This document shows, piece after piece, positions 1 through 12,390 of a DNA stretch of 64,000 nt (position 1 is its first letter; each line of letters opens with the position of its first letter). Under the pieces are notes generated by a model. That model searched no databases, was not told where the DNA came from, and saw only the letters and a program-made list of their open reading frames with translations. Both the position numbers and the translations under genes were made by a program. The DNA is from Dipylidium caninum (lineage: Eukaryota; Platyhelminthes; Cestoda; Cyclophyllidea; Dipylidiidae), in contig QEYB01001430.1 in the NCBI GenBank assembly GCA_017562135.1, positions 310,001-374,000 on the forward strand, given 5' to 3'.

Positions 1-681
1 TAGCGGAGGTTCCTCTAGGCAGACGAGAATAATTGTTGTTTTTGTTCGTGGAGCCGCCGCGTCACGTCGAGTAGGGAAGTTAAGAGAAATCTGCCCCGGC
101 CAGGAGACACTGGCTAAAAGTCGTTTAGTCGGAAGCTTGCATTCATTTGGTGGCTGATGGACAAAAATAAATAAGTGAAGTAGAACTCATCTTGAGTGTT
201 TTAATCATTCGCACACGTCCACAGAGCGCGGAAAAAGTGATGACGCGATCTGTGTGGGAATATCGCTTGATCCTCTTCATCCCCTCTCCCTGTACCTTCG
301 CCCTCCCTTCCCCTTCTCGTTGTCTGCTCTGACTCGTGGGATTTCCGCCCTCCCTCCTCGTAGGGGAGAAGGAGAATGGGTGAGGAGGTTGGTGTCGTTG
401 TTGTTAAGGTTTTAAACGTGACCATCATCCCCTATTATGAGCAAAAACAGCTCCCCAGCCTGATCGTCGACCCTGAGTCCAACGTCGTGATAGCATCGCA
501 TGTCTTCTGCTGCAAGGCAACAAATGGGCGCGGGGGGGGGGGCGGAGGGGAGGGGACGCGGGGCTGAGCCACGAGAAGGTGGGTAAAGGGGGCGAAGGAT
601 GGGGAAGAACAGGCAATTGTTATCGTGGAAAGTACTTATTTACTTTTTCACATAATATTCCTTGCTTACTGTGCTATAATT

Positions 682-738
682 GGAGAAGGAGGAGGCGAAG
701 GCGAAGGCGAAGGCGAAGGCGGAGGCGGAGGGGCGGGG
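682..738. repeat. GGCGAA hexamer repeat
   Basis: Imperfect tandem copies of GGCGAA grading into GGCGGA. Confidence 0.85.
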
Positions 739-2692
739 AATGCCCCGGTCTCCTGCCGACACCGGTTGACTGGTGACGCAGTCTCTGAGTGAAGGAGTGT
801 GCTGCCCTTCACTAACTCAAACACGCACGCACAGGCGCCTCGGAGGTTGTCATGAGAGTAAACGAGGCGCGACGACACGCCACCTCGGCATCGCGGAGTG
901 AAGTAGTCGGCAGAGGATGGAGGCGGGGGGCATCGCGAGCGCCGAGGGCGTCTTCCGCTGTCGCAGTTGCCCCACCTCTCGCGAATCCTCTCTTGTCCCC
1001 ACGCGCCGGGTGTGCAGCTCGTTGATCCGCGAGAAGAAGCTCTGCACTGGCAGTTTGTGGATCATCCAAAAAGGCGCATCCATGCTGCCTCACTGGGAGG
1101 TGTCGCGCTCACGTCGCCTCCCCGCGCCCCCCCGCGTCCCATCGCCTTCCCCGCCCCGACGCTGGCGAGGGGCCACAAGGTGGACGAGTCTGTGACGTCG
1201 GTTGAACGCCTTTTTTCGCGTGAGCAGATAAACAGAAGTGGGGAAATGTCTCGCTCCGGCCGCACCTCTCCTCCTCCCTCCACCCCTAAATTTGGACAAG
1301 TCGACGAGTTCTCCGCCCTCTCCCACCACACCGACTTCCCTCCGCCGCCACCGTAATTCATTTCAATTGCGAGTGTTTTCGAGAGAGTTTTGACTGGCGG
1401 GGAGGAGACTGAGGCCCCGCGGGCAACGCCTCCGCGTCGACTCGCGGCCTTCGCCGCCTCCGCGGCGCATTCACAGGCGGCGGCCGACAGAGGCCATCGA
1501 GGCGATTGGCTCGACCCCACCCGACCCGACCCGCCCGCCGTCTGCCGCTCCCTGTCGCCTGCGTCCTCCCTTCCGCCCATCCGAGGCCACGCAACTGCTC
1601 AGCACAACTGTCAACCCGCGAGAAAGAGCGCGTCGGCCGAGCGGAAAGACGATCGCCGACATCGGCAAGCGCTAACCCGGGGCGGGCGGACGGGCTGCGG
1701 AGAGGAAGGGGGCTCCCGCCAGCCTCCATAGGACTTCCGGCCTTTGTGGCAGACGTCCTTTCGACTCTCGCGTCGTGGAGAGGCGTCGGCTCTCAAACCT
1801 CGCCGAAATTCACTCCTGCGGCGGTAGAAAACACACAATTCGGTCGCATCAAGGCGCCGCTTCCCTTCGCACCGGACCGCGTCGGCCCTTTTTCGCCCAT
1901 TAAGTTCGGACGCGGACGCGCGAGAGAGAGCGCGAACTCGGTGTTGCACTTCCAGGCGGTTTGGCGGGTTGTTCCCGCCACATTAAGTATCTATGGCAGC
2001 CCCCTCCTGCGCCCCCACCTCCGAAAAAAAGGCCGCTCAGCTTCCGGTTCACCGCACCTCATCTGTTGTCCCCGCCCTTTTGTGTTTACCGAGCCGAGTT
2101 GACCACAGCTTCGTTTGGGCCTCCGTCTGCGCCTGCGGCTGCGCCTTCCACTCCCCCCGCGCGCGGTGAGTGGCCTGCGGGAGGCCGCGGCCGAAGGCGG
2201 GTGTGCGGCGAAAACGCCTCTCCCTCGGCGAAGTGGGGCGGTCGGCGGCGAGGCGGAGGCGGTAGGCGCGGGCGCGGTCGCGACTCGTCGCGGGCGGGGG
2301 CGGGGGCGGGGCGGGGGTGGAGGGCGGAAGGGTGCGCAAAAGACCCTCGTCCGCGGCCACACGGGGGCCGCGGTGTGCGATGCAGCGTCGTTTTCCGCCA
2401 CGCGACTCGGTGGAGAGCAGGTCGCAAAGCTAACGCTGAGCTCCAACCGCCTCGCGCCTCCGCCGTCCCTGCCACCGCGGCCAATCAGCTTGGACGACCG
2501 CCCCAATTGACACTTTCCACTGCGTGACGGTGTCCGCGTCCGTTCCTTGCGTCACGTCCGTTCCGTCCGTCCACCCGCCCGCCCGCCTCGTCGCTGGCCT
2601 CCGCGTGCCAAATGTTGGACTTTAGCCGAACACACGCAAACAAACTTTGCGCAAACATACACAAAAACACTGGCGGCCAAAGACGGGGCGTT

Positions 2693-2740
2693 CGTGTGTG
2701 TGTTTATGCGTGTGTGTGTGTGTGTGTGTGCGACTATATA
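2693..2740. repeat. TG microsatellite followed by TATATA
   Basis: Two blocks of TG repeats with a short interruption, ending 4 bp before TATATA at 2735-2740. A TG tract beside a TATA-like element could mark a promoter, but no transcript start is evident. Confidence 0.8.
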
Positions 2741-3606
2741 ATTGCCTGCACTTTCACCTCAGCGGCAACCGGCGCAGGAAGCTCGCGAGTGTCGACGGGT
2801 GGCGAGGCGGTCGGCGAATCGCACTGCTCGACGGCGTAAAACATCGGTTCGGCGGCCGCTCACCGGCCCTCCCGCGGGAGCCGCCTCCGACGCCTCGGCC
2901 GCTGGCGCGGCCACGCGGAGGGCAACGGCGCTCCTGGTGGTCGGCCTTAATTGCCCCTTTCGAGGCGAAACTGCCTTCGCTCCCACGGCCTCCTCTTTCT
3001 CTTTCTTCTTCTCTTCTCTTCTCCTCCCTTGGCACTCAGTTCGTGCAATTCGCCACTTGCAGATTGTGATTTATGCATGAGGGCTGAAGGGGGGGAGGGG
3101 AGGGCAGAGCGGGGGGGAAGCGCGGGAGAGCGGGCAGAGAGAGGAGCAGAGCCTGAGGCAGTTGGCACGAAACGCGCGTAAAAGTGCGCTTCTCGGCGTC
3201 GGCCAGATTCCCTCGTTTTGCTCTTTTTCCTCCCGCTGGCCCCGACACCCCTCCCCCGCGCACCACCCGACGGGGCGCTTCGGCGGCCAGGGTGGGGAGC
3301 GCGGCGAGCTCACGGCCTCTGGCCGCGCGGACGCCTGCCGGCCCGAGAAATGCCCCTTCGAGGCACTCTCAGGAGGTTCCCGACGCGGCGAGGATGGCGC
3401 GAAAGCCGATCCGACGGTCCCCTTCCCCGGCCGCCCTCCGCCGGGTTGACAGCCGCCACAGTCGCGTCGCGGACTGGCCAGCCCCGGCTCCGTCGCTAAG
3501 TCGTGGCGCGGCGAAGGGAAGGACGCCTCCCTCCCGCCGACCGCCTCGCGGCGGCCGCGTGTCGGGAGATGCTCCGCCTCACCCCGCCCTCCTTCCTGCC
3601 TTTCAG

Positions 3607-4631
3607 TGAACCTCGGGGCGTACAACCTCTACGTGAAGAGGGCAAGTTTCAAGGACGACGGCGTTCTCCAACAGTTCATCACGGAAATGGCCGGCCAACC
3701 GGCCATAACTCCACCCGTCCTCGAAAAGGCGAGTTGTTCCCCCCGTTTTGGGCGGGCTTTAGACATTGCTTGAGGGTCGCGCGGATCCCACGGCTGCGGT
3801 TGTGGGGCAGACGCCGCCCGCGTCCTCTGCGCTGCCCGGGGGCGGGCGGGCGGGCGGACGGGCAGGCGCGGGGAGGCGAGCGAGTTGAGGCTGGACGCTG
3901 CGCCCTCCGGCGAAGAGACGCGGCCCCAGTTGGGCTTGTCGATCGGAAGACGCCCAGGCGGAAGCGTTGATTGGCTGGGGCACGCGGAGGTCTTTTTGCC
4001 CACCGGCCTCGGCCAATTGACAGGTCATCTTCACTGTCCTTCCAGGTGGTGCCGATCCTGACCCACGACGAGGACGGCGTCGAGCTGAGCGAGGAGGAGT
4101 TGGCCAAACGCAAGGAATTCGAGCGCACAGCGGAAGAAGATGGCCACCCCCGAGGTCTGGACATCAAGGCCATCCTCGGACACCGCGCCTCCCTCCCGGC
4201 GCGACGAGCTGGACGAAGAGGACGACGACGACGACGACGTGGTGGTGGAGGAGAAGGAGGCGGAGGAGGCGAAAGAGAAAGGCGACTCCAAGGGGGGATC
4301 CAGGGAGGCGGGGGTGTCGCGGACGGGGCTGATTCTGGACGGGAGCCGCGGGGTCCGCGGGCGAAGAACTCCGAGAGCCGCCGCAAAGATCAACGGAGAG
4401 AAGGAGGTGAAAGTGACGGCGGACGGGAACTGGTCTTTCGCGTCACGTGTACAAAAAGTGGGAGTGCCGAGCTTCGAACGCGTCCCCGTCTCCCCCGCCC
4501 ACCCTCCGCCAGTCATCTCTCGTCCTCCTCCTCCTCCGCCGCCGCCGCCGCGCCGCCGGGACGCCGCGTGTGGAGACCTCGAGCACTCGCCACTCCGTCC
4601 ATGTGACATCACAACCCACGACAAAAAATAG
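3607..4631 (+). CDS. Unrecognised gene with an acidic C-terminal tail (partial model)
   Basis: Exon 3607-3728 follows a TTTCAG acceptor and encodes 40 whole codons (NLGAYNLYVKRASFKDDGVL then QQFITEMAGQPAITPPVLEK). It ends at a non-canonical GC donor (AAG|GCGAGT). The next exon starts at 4046 after TTCCAG, in phase, with VVPILTHDEDGVELSEEELA and KRKEFE. Beyond about 4120 two frames compete. The frame continuing from the exon start turns into Arg/Gly-rich sequence and ends at 4606. The +1 frame encodes a more protein-like acidic tail (DELDEEDDDDDDVVVEEKEA) and ends at 4631. A single-base error near 4125 would reconcile them. An upstream open segment ending at a GTGAGT donor at 2166/2167 (ending APSTPPAR) is phase-compatible and could be the preceding exon. 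Family not recognised. Confidence 0.4.
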
Positions 4632-4740
4632 AGACGTAACTCCCCCCTCCAAACACCAAAGTCCTGGACACTTTTGGTTTGTAACTCGCAGCCACGTCTG
4701 TTGCGTCTTCCTGCCGCCACCACCACCACCGCGTCAGCTA

Positions 4741-4763
4741 CCGCCGCCGCCGCCGCCGCCGCC
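4741..4763. repeat. CCG trinucleotide repeat
   Basis: Uninterrupted CCG units, preceded by a CCA-rich run. Confidence 0.85.
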
Positions 4764-5092
4764 TCCTTTTGGTTGGAAGGAACAAGTGGACGCGGGAGGA
4801 GAGGAGGAGGAGTCGCGGGAAAAATTACCATTTTGCAGGGCAAACGGGCGGCGGGCGGACGAGAGCTCGACGCGCCGGCGCGGGCGGGGCGAGAGTGCGG
4901 CCCCCGTCGTCGAGGCGTGGGGGCGGCGGGGGGCGTCGCCTCTCAGACGGGAGTGAGTCGTCGACGCAGCACGGCCGGCTGCGAGGCGCCAGCGTGTCGC
5001 GCCTCGTCAGACGTCAACTCGGCGCTTGTCGTGACACTTTGTCAGTTATTTTGCTCCCTCCTTAACCGCCTCGGGTGCAAGGAGACGCAGTC

Positions 5093-5122
5093 CGACCGAC
5101 CGACCGATCGACCGACCGACCG
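5093..5122. repeat. GACC tetranucleotide repeat
   Basis: Seven GACC-type units, one of them changed to GATC. Confidence 0.85.
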
Positions 5123-8100
5123 GGGGGAAACGCTGCTTCCCTGCCTCCTCTTCCCCCCGCCCAATTAGTGCGATTAGTTCGTCGGGACGCTCCCTCGTCC
5201 CCGTCGCCGGGTGCGAACTGCGCGCCAAGCCGAGCGGCCGAGAGGGCGAGGCGAGTTGGGGCCGCGGGGCTGCGGGGGCGGGCGCGAGGGGAGGGGGGGG
5301 AGGGGGAAGACGGTGGTTCGTCACGCCTGCAGTCTTCCAGACGTCTCATCTACATGGACGTGGGACGAGCTGATGACGTTTCACGCGCGCCATCGTTTGG
5401 TCGCCGAGCGGAGCAAAGGGGAGCCCAGCCGAGTCGAGCCGAGCCTCGGAAGGCGAGCGGGCAGCAGGAGCGGTGCGGTGGCGGCGGTGGCGGCGGAGAG
5501 GGGAGCAGATAATCGACGACTGAGGCGGACGTCGTCCAGTGTTGTGCGACTCTACGGCTTGTGCGCAGATGGAAATTTGATCTCGTGGTGAAACCGCCTC
5601 AATTTTGCCTGGGTGGACTCGCTTCCGCCCCGCCCCCGCCCCGCCATCGCATCGCTCATCGCCACATCGGTCCCCCGCGCCGCCTCCTCGCCCCATTTTA
5701 CTCTCCTTCGTTGTGGCGCTGTCTCACGGCGCAAAAGAGAAAGTCGTGCTGGCGAACGCCCAACCGTCGCCCCGCACCTCTCCGCGGGGACCGACTCCAC
5801 GGGCCTCCGCCGTCCTTCGCCCGCGAAGGGGAGCGGCAGACAAGGCCAGTGACACCCGCCCCCGCGCGGCGGCGGTCTCGCCGACGCGGTGTTTCGCCGT
5901 CTCCGCAGTCGTCTGTGTCGGCGACGCCTCCATTTGCATGTCATTAAGCAGTCGTCGCTCACAAAACTCCGCAGTGCGCGTGTGGGTGTTTTTGCCTCTC
6001 GAGGCAGCCTCGCTGCCCCCGGCACCTCCGAACGCGGGCGTCGGCGCACCGCGGCCAGGCGGTCGTGGCGGGAAGAGAAGGGACGGCGAGAGGAGAGGAG
6101 AGGAGAGGCTGTCCGCGACGGAGCGGGGAGCGCGGCCAGCGGGGCAACCGGGAAAGCCGTCGCGTCCGATGGCGCGGCTGTTCCGTTCACAGCTCGTCGG
6201 AGCTATTCGCGAGCGCCGCCCTCCGCCTCCGCGGATGCTCTCCTCTCGCCGCTGTCAGCGCGCGGTGAACGACGTGACGCTGAATGACACGCCGGCAAAA
6301 GTGCGGCAGCAGCAGGTGACCGTGTTGCACACCGCCCGCGTTGGCGTGTAACACGGGCGACCTCAGCACTACAACACGCCGCCCCGAGGCTGCCCGCCGC
6401 GTCCCGCCCCCCCCCCCCCGGCGCGCCAAGCGCTGTCCACTCCGCCAAAGCGCGCCGTCGCGCGCCACCTCGTCTCGCCGGAGACGCGTCGTCGCGAACA
6501 AACAAACCAAGGCGTCCTCGAGAGTCGCGTGTCGCGCTGTGTCGTGCTGTGCTGCCGAGTGACGGTCTCCTCGGCCTGCGCCGCCTCTGCTGCCACTCGA
6601 TGCAGCGTCAGTTGGGCGGCTTCCGCGGCGTCCGAGCTCTCGCGGGTTGTCGCTCGAGCGCGCCGCTCCGTCCGCCGACCCTCCGCCTGCACGACTTCGT
6701 CGCACTGGCGCACATCCCGCCACCTTTCAACTCGAATGTGCGCCATCTGGTCGACAGGTTCGCGGCCGAATGCCACGGGACGGACGAGTCGACGAGTGCG
6801 CCGCCCTCCGTGCAACCACTCTCGACCGGGCAAGTCAAAGGGCGGCTGGCGGGCGGGCGGAAGGTCAGAGGCGGATGCGCGGAACCAGGCAGTTGGGCAG
6901 CGGCCTCTGCCCGCCGCGCAGGCCACCGAGGTGCCCTCGCCTCGCTGCCACGGAGCTCTCCACAAACAGCAAAACGAATCACGTCCTCGCTTCGTTTGAA
7001 CTACAGTAGAAACTGCCAGTGTCAACACGTGAGGGCGCCGTGCCAAGTGAAACAAGTGCGATTCAAACGCTTGCAAATGAAACGGCTTCGCCGATGTCAC
7101 ATTAGCCTGCACGTTCCATGCTGCGGGGAGTTTATTCGCCGCGGTGGGACCTCCCCTTCATCCGCCTCGGGGGTCGAAACAGCCTCCACCGGCGGGCGAA
7201 TTGAAGGGACAGACGCGGCGTCAAGCATTTGGACGGCGGCGCGCCCCCAGTGGACGCGGAACCGGCAAGGCGGGGAGAAGGGCCGCGCTCGGCGAACTCG
7301 GGCCCGTCCACGCAGCGCTGGCCCGACCGCGGCCTCCCGCGTCCGATCTGCCGCCTTAATAATTCACTTGTGTCGGGGAGGTCGACCCGCGGGCTGGTGG
7401 CGCCTGGTCGCCGAGGCGCGTCGACGCGGGACGGACGAAGTGCGGAGTCTCCGGCGCCCGCACGGGGTGGGCGCCTGAAAAGATCATTTATTATTGAGGC
7501 GGCGGGGCGGGAGGCGCAGGTTTGCGGACCCTTGGACGCCGTAGGCCGCTCCCGACCACCAAGCGAAGTCAGTAACCGAGCGAACGAATGCGTGCGGAGA
7601 TGTGTCCGCTCGTGCGCGTCCCTTGGGCTTCCGGAAGGCGGCGCAAGAGGTGCTCCAGAGTCTCGAGTGTGCGAGGGCAAAGAGCCGGCGAGGAAACCAC
7701 GTAACACGCATGTCATCAGTGATTTGACGAGGGTCGACTAAAGGCCACAGCGAAAGGAGGGGATGCGCCAGAAAGACGCTTCCGCGAGGCAAGCGCCCTC
7801 CGCACCAAAGTAGAAGGCTCCACGTCTCACTTGGGTGGACGGGAGCCCTTCGTCTGGCGCTCTTAGCATCCGACCGAAGGTGGCGCGTTCGATTGGATGA
7901 GCTTGAACGAGCAGGTCGCTGGGCGGTGGGACAGGCCGCCCTGAATGCGGGCTGGTAAGGCTGTCGACGACCTGTTTATCACCCTGATGACCTCGATGGC
8001 CTCTGACGAGGGCAACAATGGCGGCCCCCGAGGTCACCGACGGCGGAGCATCGCGGCGTGACGGAAGGTGGCCTCGCTGGGCGGGACAGTCCGACGCTCT

Positions 8101-8330
8101 TTGACAAGTGCGAATGGGAGCGTCTCTCGCGTCTTCGACTTCGTTGTCGTCGTCGTCTCTTTCATCATCCGCGTCCTCCTTTTCTCCTCTGTATAAATTC
8201 GCGAGCAGTCCAATCATCATCCACGGTTAACAGCCAGTGGGCTGTCGCGTGGTTCGCCCATCGATGTGGCTCGCGCGACAGGAAAGCGAAAGTGACTTCC
8301 GCGTGATGCATTCTCGCCGCGTTAGGGCCG

Positions 8331-11300
8331 GACTCTGCGGCACTGCGTCGATGCACCTCCATTTACTCCCTTTTAACCCTAACTCACCAAGGAACCAATG
8401 AACGATAGACGGTAACTAATGCTGTTGACCCAACAAGCCAAACGAATTTTGGCTCATAGTCAGCGAATGAGCAGCTGGAGGGCCAAGAACTACTGACGTG
8501 ACTGTAGATCCATTTTGTGGACGCATTTATGACTTGCAAGGGAACAAGGATCTACAGTACCGGCGACGCTAGCTGAGGCACACCGGGGCGGCCAGAATGG
8601 AAGTGTACCGCACTCCACCCGGCAGAAGATGCTAACGTTATTTCTACTCTACCATCGAACATCTCTCGGCCATTGCACTGCTGCACAAGGCGAAACACAC
8701 TCTTCTTCAACTTTCATTCGCACGAAAGGCCTAACACGGTTAAGAAGGCATGTAATTCACCAGCAGATGATATAAAAATGTCCAAACAAGGGCAAACAAC
8801 CAAATATGTATGAGTTTAAACAAGCAGATTCTTTTGGTTCTGTGCGTCAACAAGCTGAAATTTCAGAATTTACTTGCTTTTGGATTAAGAGTTAACCAAA
8901 CATGGTCCGACAATTCCTCAAAAAGGATGTCTTTTGTCACTCCAACCACGACTCTAACCGTACCATCATTGCCTCCTATAATGGACACACTTTTGTGCAA
9001 TTATGTTTTTGAAGGCAATCCGATTCACCCAGAATATGGTTTTTTAATATCATCCAACTGTTCCAATTTGCCTCCTCAACGCGACCAATCAGTTTGAGCT
9101 AACGAGGAGTCATTAATGACCTGAGCACATTAAAACGCACTGGCGAAACTTAGCGATTGTGATGACAATATAAACCAAAAATCTTTGGATTAATCAGTTG
9201 TAAAATAAAAGGACAAATTGACCACAACTATTATTTTCGATATTTTTTTGATAAGCCACGATAGCAATGAATACCGAGAGTGCATCTTAACGGCCTTCTT
9301 ACATGACTGAAAATTTCTTGTAAAGAGTCGCGTCTGTGTGCCGCATTGAAGTTGAAGTGTCGATTGCACGTCTTGTTGAATGGAGTATGTACCTACAGGC
9401 AGGCACAAATTGCAATAAGGCGTAACCCCCAAACAAATATGTCTTCTCACTCGTATGGACAGAGGGGAGTGAATTGCAGCCACATGTCAGCGTACGTACT
9501 CTTTACACCTCTTCTACCTTTATGTCCTCTGGATGTCATATGTATGGGTGAACGCAGAAATTTGGAACCAAGGCTTCAAATCGAAGACCAATTTAGGGGA
9601 AGAGAGAGAAAACAACAATCAATCTTTTATTCAACTCTAATACAATCATCATTACTTCGTTTTCTTCCTTATAGCCTTTTGAAATTACACAACCACACTT
9701 TTTTCCTTGTTCTCCTCACAGGTGATCACGTGGTGTCCTGCTTTAGTTGATTTTGCTACGAGCATCTGCGACAGCTTTAATACAGTGGTACTTGTTATTA
9801 TTGCCAACAACCCTTCGTTCACTGCTACTTCCCCATCTCGGTGGTTAACATTATTCCCAGGTTGTTTTTCTCTTCCCTGCAAAATATCCTGATCGTACAA
9901 GCTCAATCATAAAATCTGGCGATGTTTGTAAAGCGCATATCTTCTGGAACACTTTATTCTTCACTCTACGAGGATTGGGGTGCAATGGCAGGCTCTCGTG
10001 AATGTCTATTCTGCTGTAACAGGAATGGAAATACAGGCGTGGGGTAGCTGGCCAGAGACTCAGAATTCGCAGGTGCCCAGACAGGCCCCACGAGTGGATT
10101 TTCAGGTCCGCGGCTGGGATCCGGTGTGGATCTCCCAGTCTCCCCTCGCCAACCCGCGCCGTTTCACCTCGCGCCGCAGAGGTCCGTCGGTGCACGACGA
10201 AAGACCGCGTGACTGGCCTCGGGGAAGGAAAGGTTACGGCCAAGTAGTGTTTGATGATCGCTGCCGGGCGGGGAGAGGTAGTTCTGAGAAATAGGTGATG
10301 CGATCAACCAATCAGCAGAAGCGTAAGTGGGGAGACAAGCACTTGGACCGGGCGATGGCCGCATGAACGCATGGGATGACGAGGTGAAAGGAGCGAAATG
10401 CTGTCTTCTCCCTCCCTACATGTTCCCCTATGCATCTGCGAGTGCGCTGACAGTCGATGGTTTAACCAGGCGGAAGCGGTAAGCTGAAAAGTTTCAAACA
10501 ATTTTCTTCACGATAGGCGAAGTGCTGAGGGTTGCCTGCTTTCAACGTCAAGTCATGTGCAGTCTCCCCTTCACCGTCTCACTCCCCCCCCCCCCCCCCA
10601 CGCCGCCGCTCGCTCGCCCTTCCGTTGAACGAGAATTCTGCAGTGTCAAGACACCCAACTGCGAGTGGTTCTTCGTCCCGAGGAATGTCACGAGGACCTG
10701 CGGTGTTCACGGCAACCCTCAAGTGATGCTGTCAGTTCCTGTTCAACTGGGGAGGACGTTCTGCGCACCCCGACCTTCCTCCAAGCGAGACGAGGCTGCC
10801 GACAGCCGAGGACTGCGATTTCGCCCCCACGTCTCTGCACGCCGCCAAGGAAGTCATTCCCGCAGGCCACCCGTCCCGCTGGACACCGAGGCCCTCTTAA
10901 AAGACGAGCGGGCGACGGGCCGGCAGCAGGCCTCGAAGCTGTCAGACTGAGGCGGACACAACCAAATGTCTTTCCTCATCGCCGCAACTGGCTCCTCCGT
11001 CCAGTAGGTGCCTCGGCGAGTGGTTTTTCGACCATTCTGTCCAAGCACTCCGATTGCGTGCAAAGCTGAGGTGCTGACTGTCCCCGAAGTCAGGCAGCGG
11101 CGGCGGCGGCGAGGCCGCAGACTGCCGGGGGCTCCGTCTGGTGCGGCTCGGCTGTGACCGTGTCTGCTCTCTCAGCGGGTCGTCTTCCGTGGCAGGACGC
11201 AGCGCCGACCGCGAGAGGAGAGAAAGAATCACCCTGAGTCTATGGGAGGCCTGAGCGGGCGAAGCGCAGACGCTGCGCCGCTATCTGCTCGTGCCTGTCT

Positions 11301-12390
11301 CCCTGCCTACTCCCCTGCATCGGAGCCCCTTCGCCCGCAGGCCTCTCGCCAGGCCGTCGGACGCCCCTCCGCTTCCTCAGAGGCCCTTCGCTCCCCGACC
11401 AAAGGCCACAAGGCCTTGGCTTAACGCGATTAAACAAACGCGATGCTGCTCGCGCAGCGTATTTGCCGCGGCGCTGACGGCTTCTCGCGGGCCCCATCTA
11501 CCGGACGTTCGGAGGGCGAACAGAAGGTGATCTGCCCGCCCCCTCGAGTAATTTGCACGAAATTAGGTGGAGCGGCGGACATCCACGGGGAATTCGCATC
11601 TATAGCGACATCTCCCGCGACGCCAGCAACAACGCCTCGGATTCCCTGCCCGCTTGAGCATCACTGCTCCACGGCCGCCCGTGCCGACGGAATACGCAAC
11701 CCCAGCGAGAAGGAGTGCGGCTCGGCCTCTCTGCGCTGAGTCCGCTGCGGCAGTGACTCGTGGCATTGGGTGCGATCTCAGAACCCGACCATTGGGTTTT
11801 CGTGGCCAAATGATCGTTTTTCAAACAATAAAAACAGCCAGTGGGGCAGAGTCATGGGCGTTGGCGACGGTCCAACGTCGAATAACCGCCACTCACTCCG
11901 CCTAGCAAATGGAACTTTAATTTGTCGAAGTGACTTCAGTAAACCGCCCATTTTTATCATCCCACGCGATCTTCCGGGCGAATGCGCCCGGAAGAGCAGG
12001 GCTGGCCTCACCGCCAACACCGCGGACGACAGACAGCATGGCTCCCTCACCTGACCGTCTAAGTGCCAGGCCGTCCAAGCGGCTTTGCTAGACACTTTTA
12101 GGCGCCATAGCTTGACTAAGGCGGTCCTCTACTTCCTCCTCTACTCGGCTCTCACCATTTCTAAGGTCAATCAGCGCTAAACGAAGCCAACCAGGGGCGT
12201 CTGTCCGTGTGCTGGTAACTCTGCGGGCGCGGAGAGAGTGGCACTACACACCGAACCGTGGTGAGGTGGAGAGGATGATATTTTTCACAAAATACATTTG
12301 GGACGGCAGCAAAGACGCAAGGAGAGCGGTAGGGGACATCGGGGAGAAGTTAGAAAGTAAACAAATAAGAGGTAAGGGAAGGAGGACTGA
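8331..12390. other. AT-rich then mixed, no gene supported
   Basis: Composition changes abruptly at about 8.33 kb to AT-rich DNA until about 10.0 kb, then returns to mixed GC-rich sequence. A 95-codon open frame at 8810-9097 (+) shows no family resemblance and no splice or promoter support. The left copy of the inverted repeat is at 11011-11071. Confidence 0.6.
11011..11071 (+). repeat. Inverted repeat, left copy
   Basis: About 61 bp matching the reverse complement of 19334-19395 with only a few differences; the core TTTTTCGACCATTCTGTCCA is shared. Weaker similarity continues rightward for roughly 100-150 bp. It may be a fragment of a dispersed element; no terminal repeats or coding capacity seen. 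Confidence 0.75.

Larger units (their letters stand above)
1..3606. other. GC/CpG-rich, no gene supported
   Basis: Densely CpG-rich from about 900 onward. Long open frames exist on all six frames, but they are Arg/Pro/Ala-rich and overlap one another, as expected from GC-rich DNA with few stop codons. The only candidate coding piece is the open segment ending at the donor at 2166/2167, described with the gene at 3.6 kb. A TG repeat and TATATA lie near 2.7 kb. Confidence 0.6.
4632..8330. other. CpG-rich stretch, nothing assignable
   Basis: Same composition as the left end, without homology-like protein segments. It contains a GACC tetranucleotide repeat and CT/GA-rich stretches. TATAAAT occurs at 8192-8198, near the right edge. 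The stretch behaves like a large CpG island and could hold promoters or 5' exons I cannot identify. Confidence 0.55.

Noticed and set aside
682..738. CRISPR-like or satellite array
   Set aside because: It is a hexamer microsatellite; no spacers and a eukaryotic context.
4046..4200. Protein phosphatase inhibitor 2 resemblance (acidic, then KRKEFE, then GLDIK)
   Set aside because: The similarity is limited to charged low-complexity residues; the diagnostic KGILK and HYNE motifs are absent.
900..8300. Many long open frames (100-310 codons) in the CpG-rich left end
   Set aside because: They overlap on all six frames, are dominated by Arg, Pro, Ala and Gly, and show no family motifs; GC-rich DNA has few stop codons.
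8370..8395. Telomere-like TTAACCCTAACTC at the composition boundary
   Set aside because: Only one partial unit pair; no tandem array.
8810..9097. 95-codon plus-strand open frame
   Set aside because: Isolated in AT-rich DNA without promoter, splice or family support.
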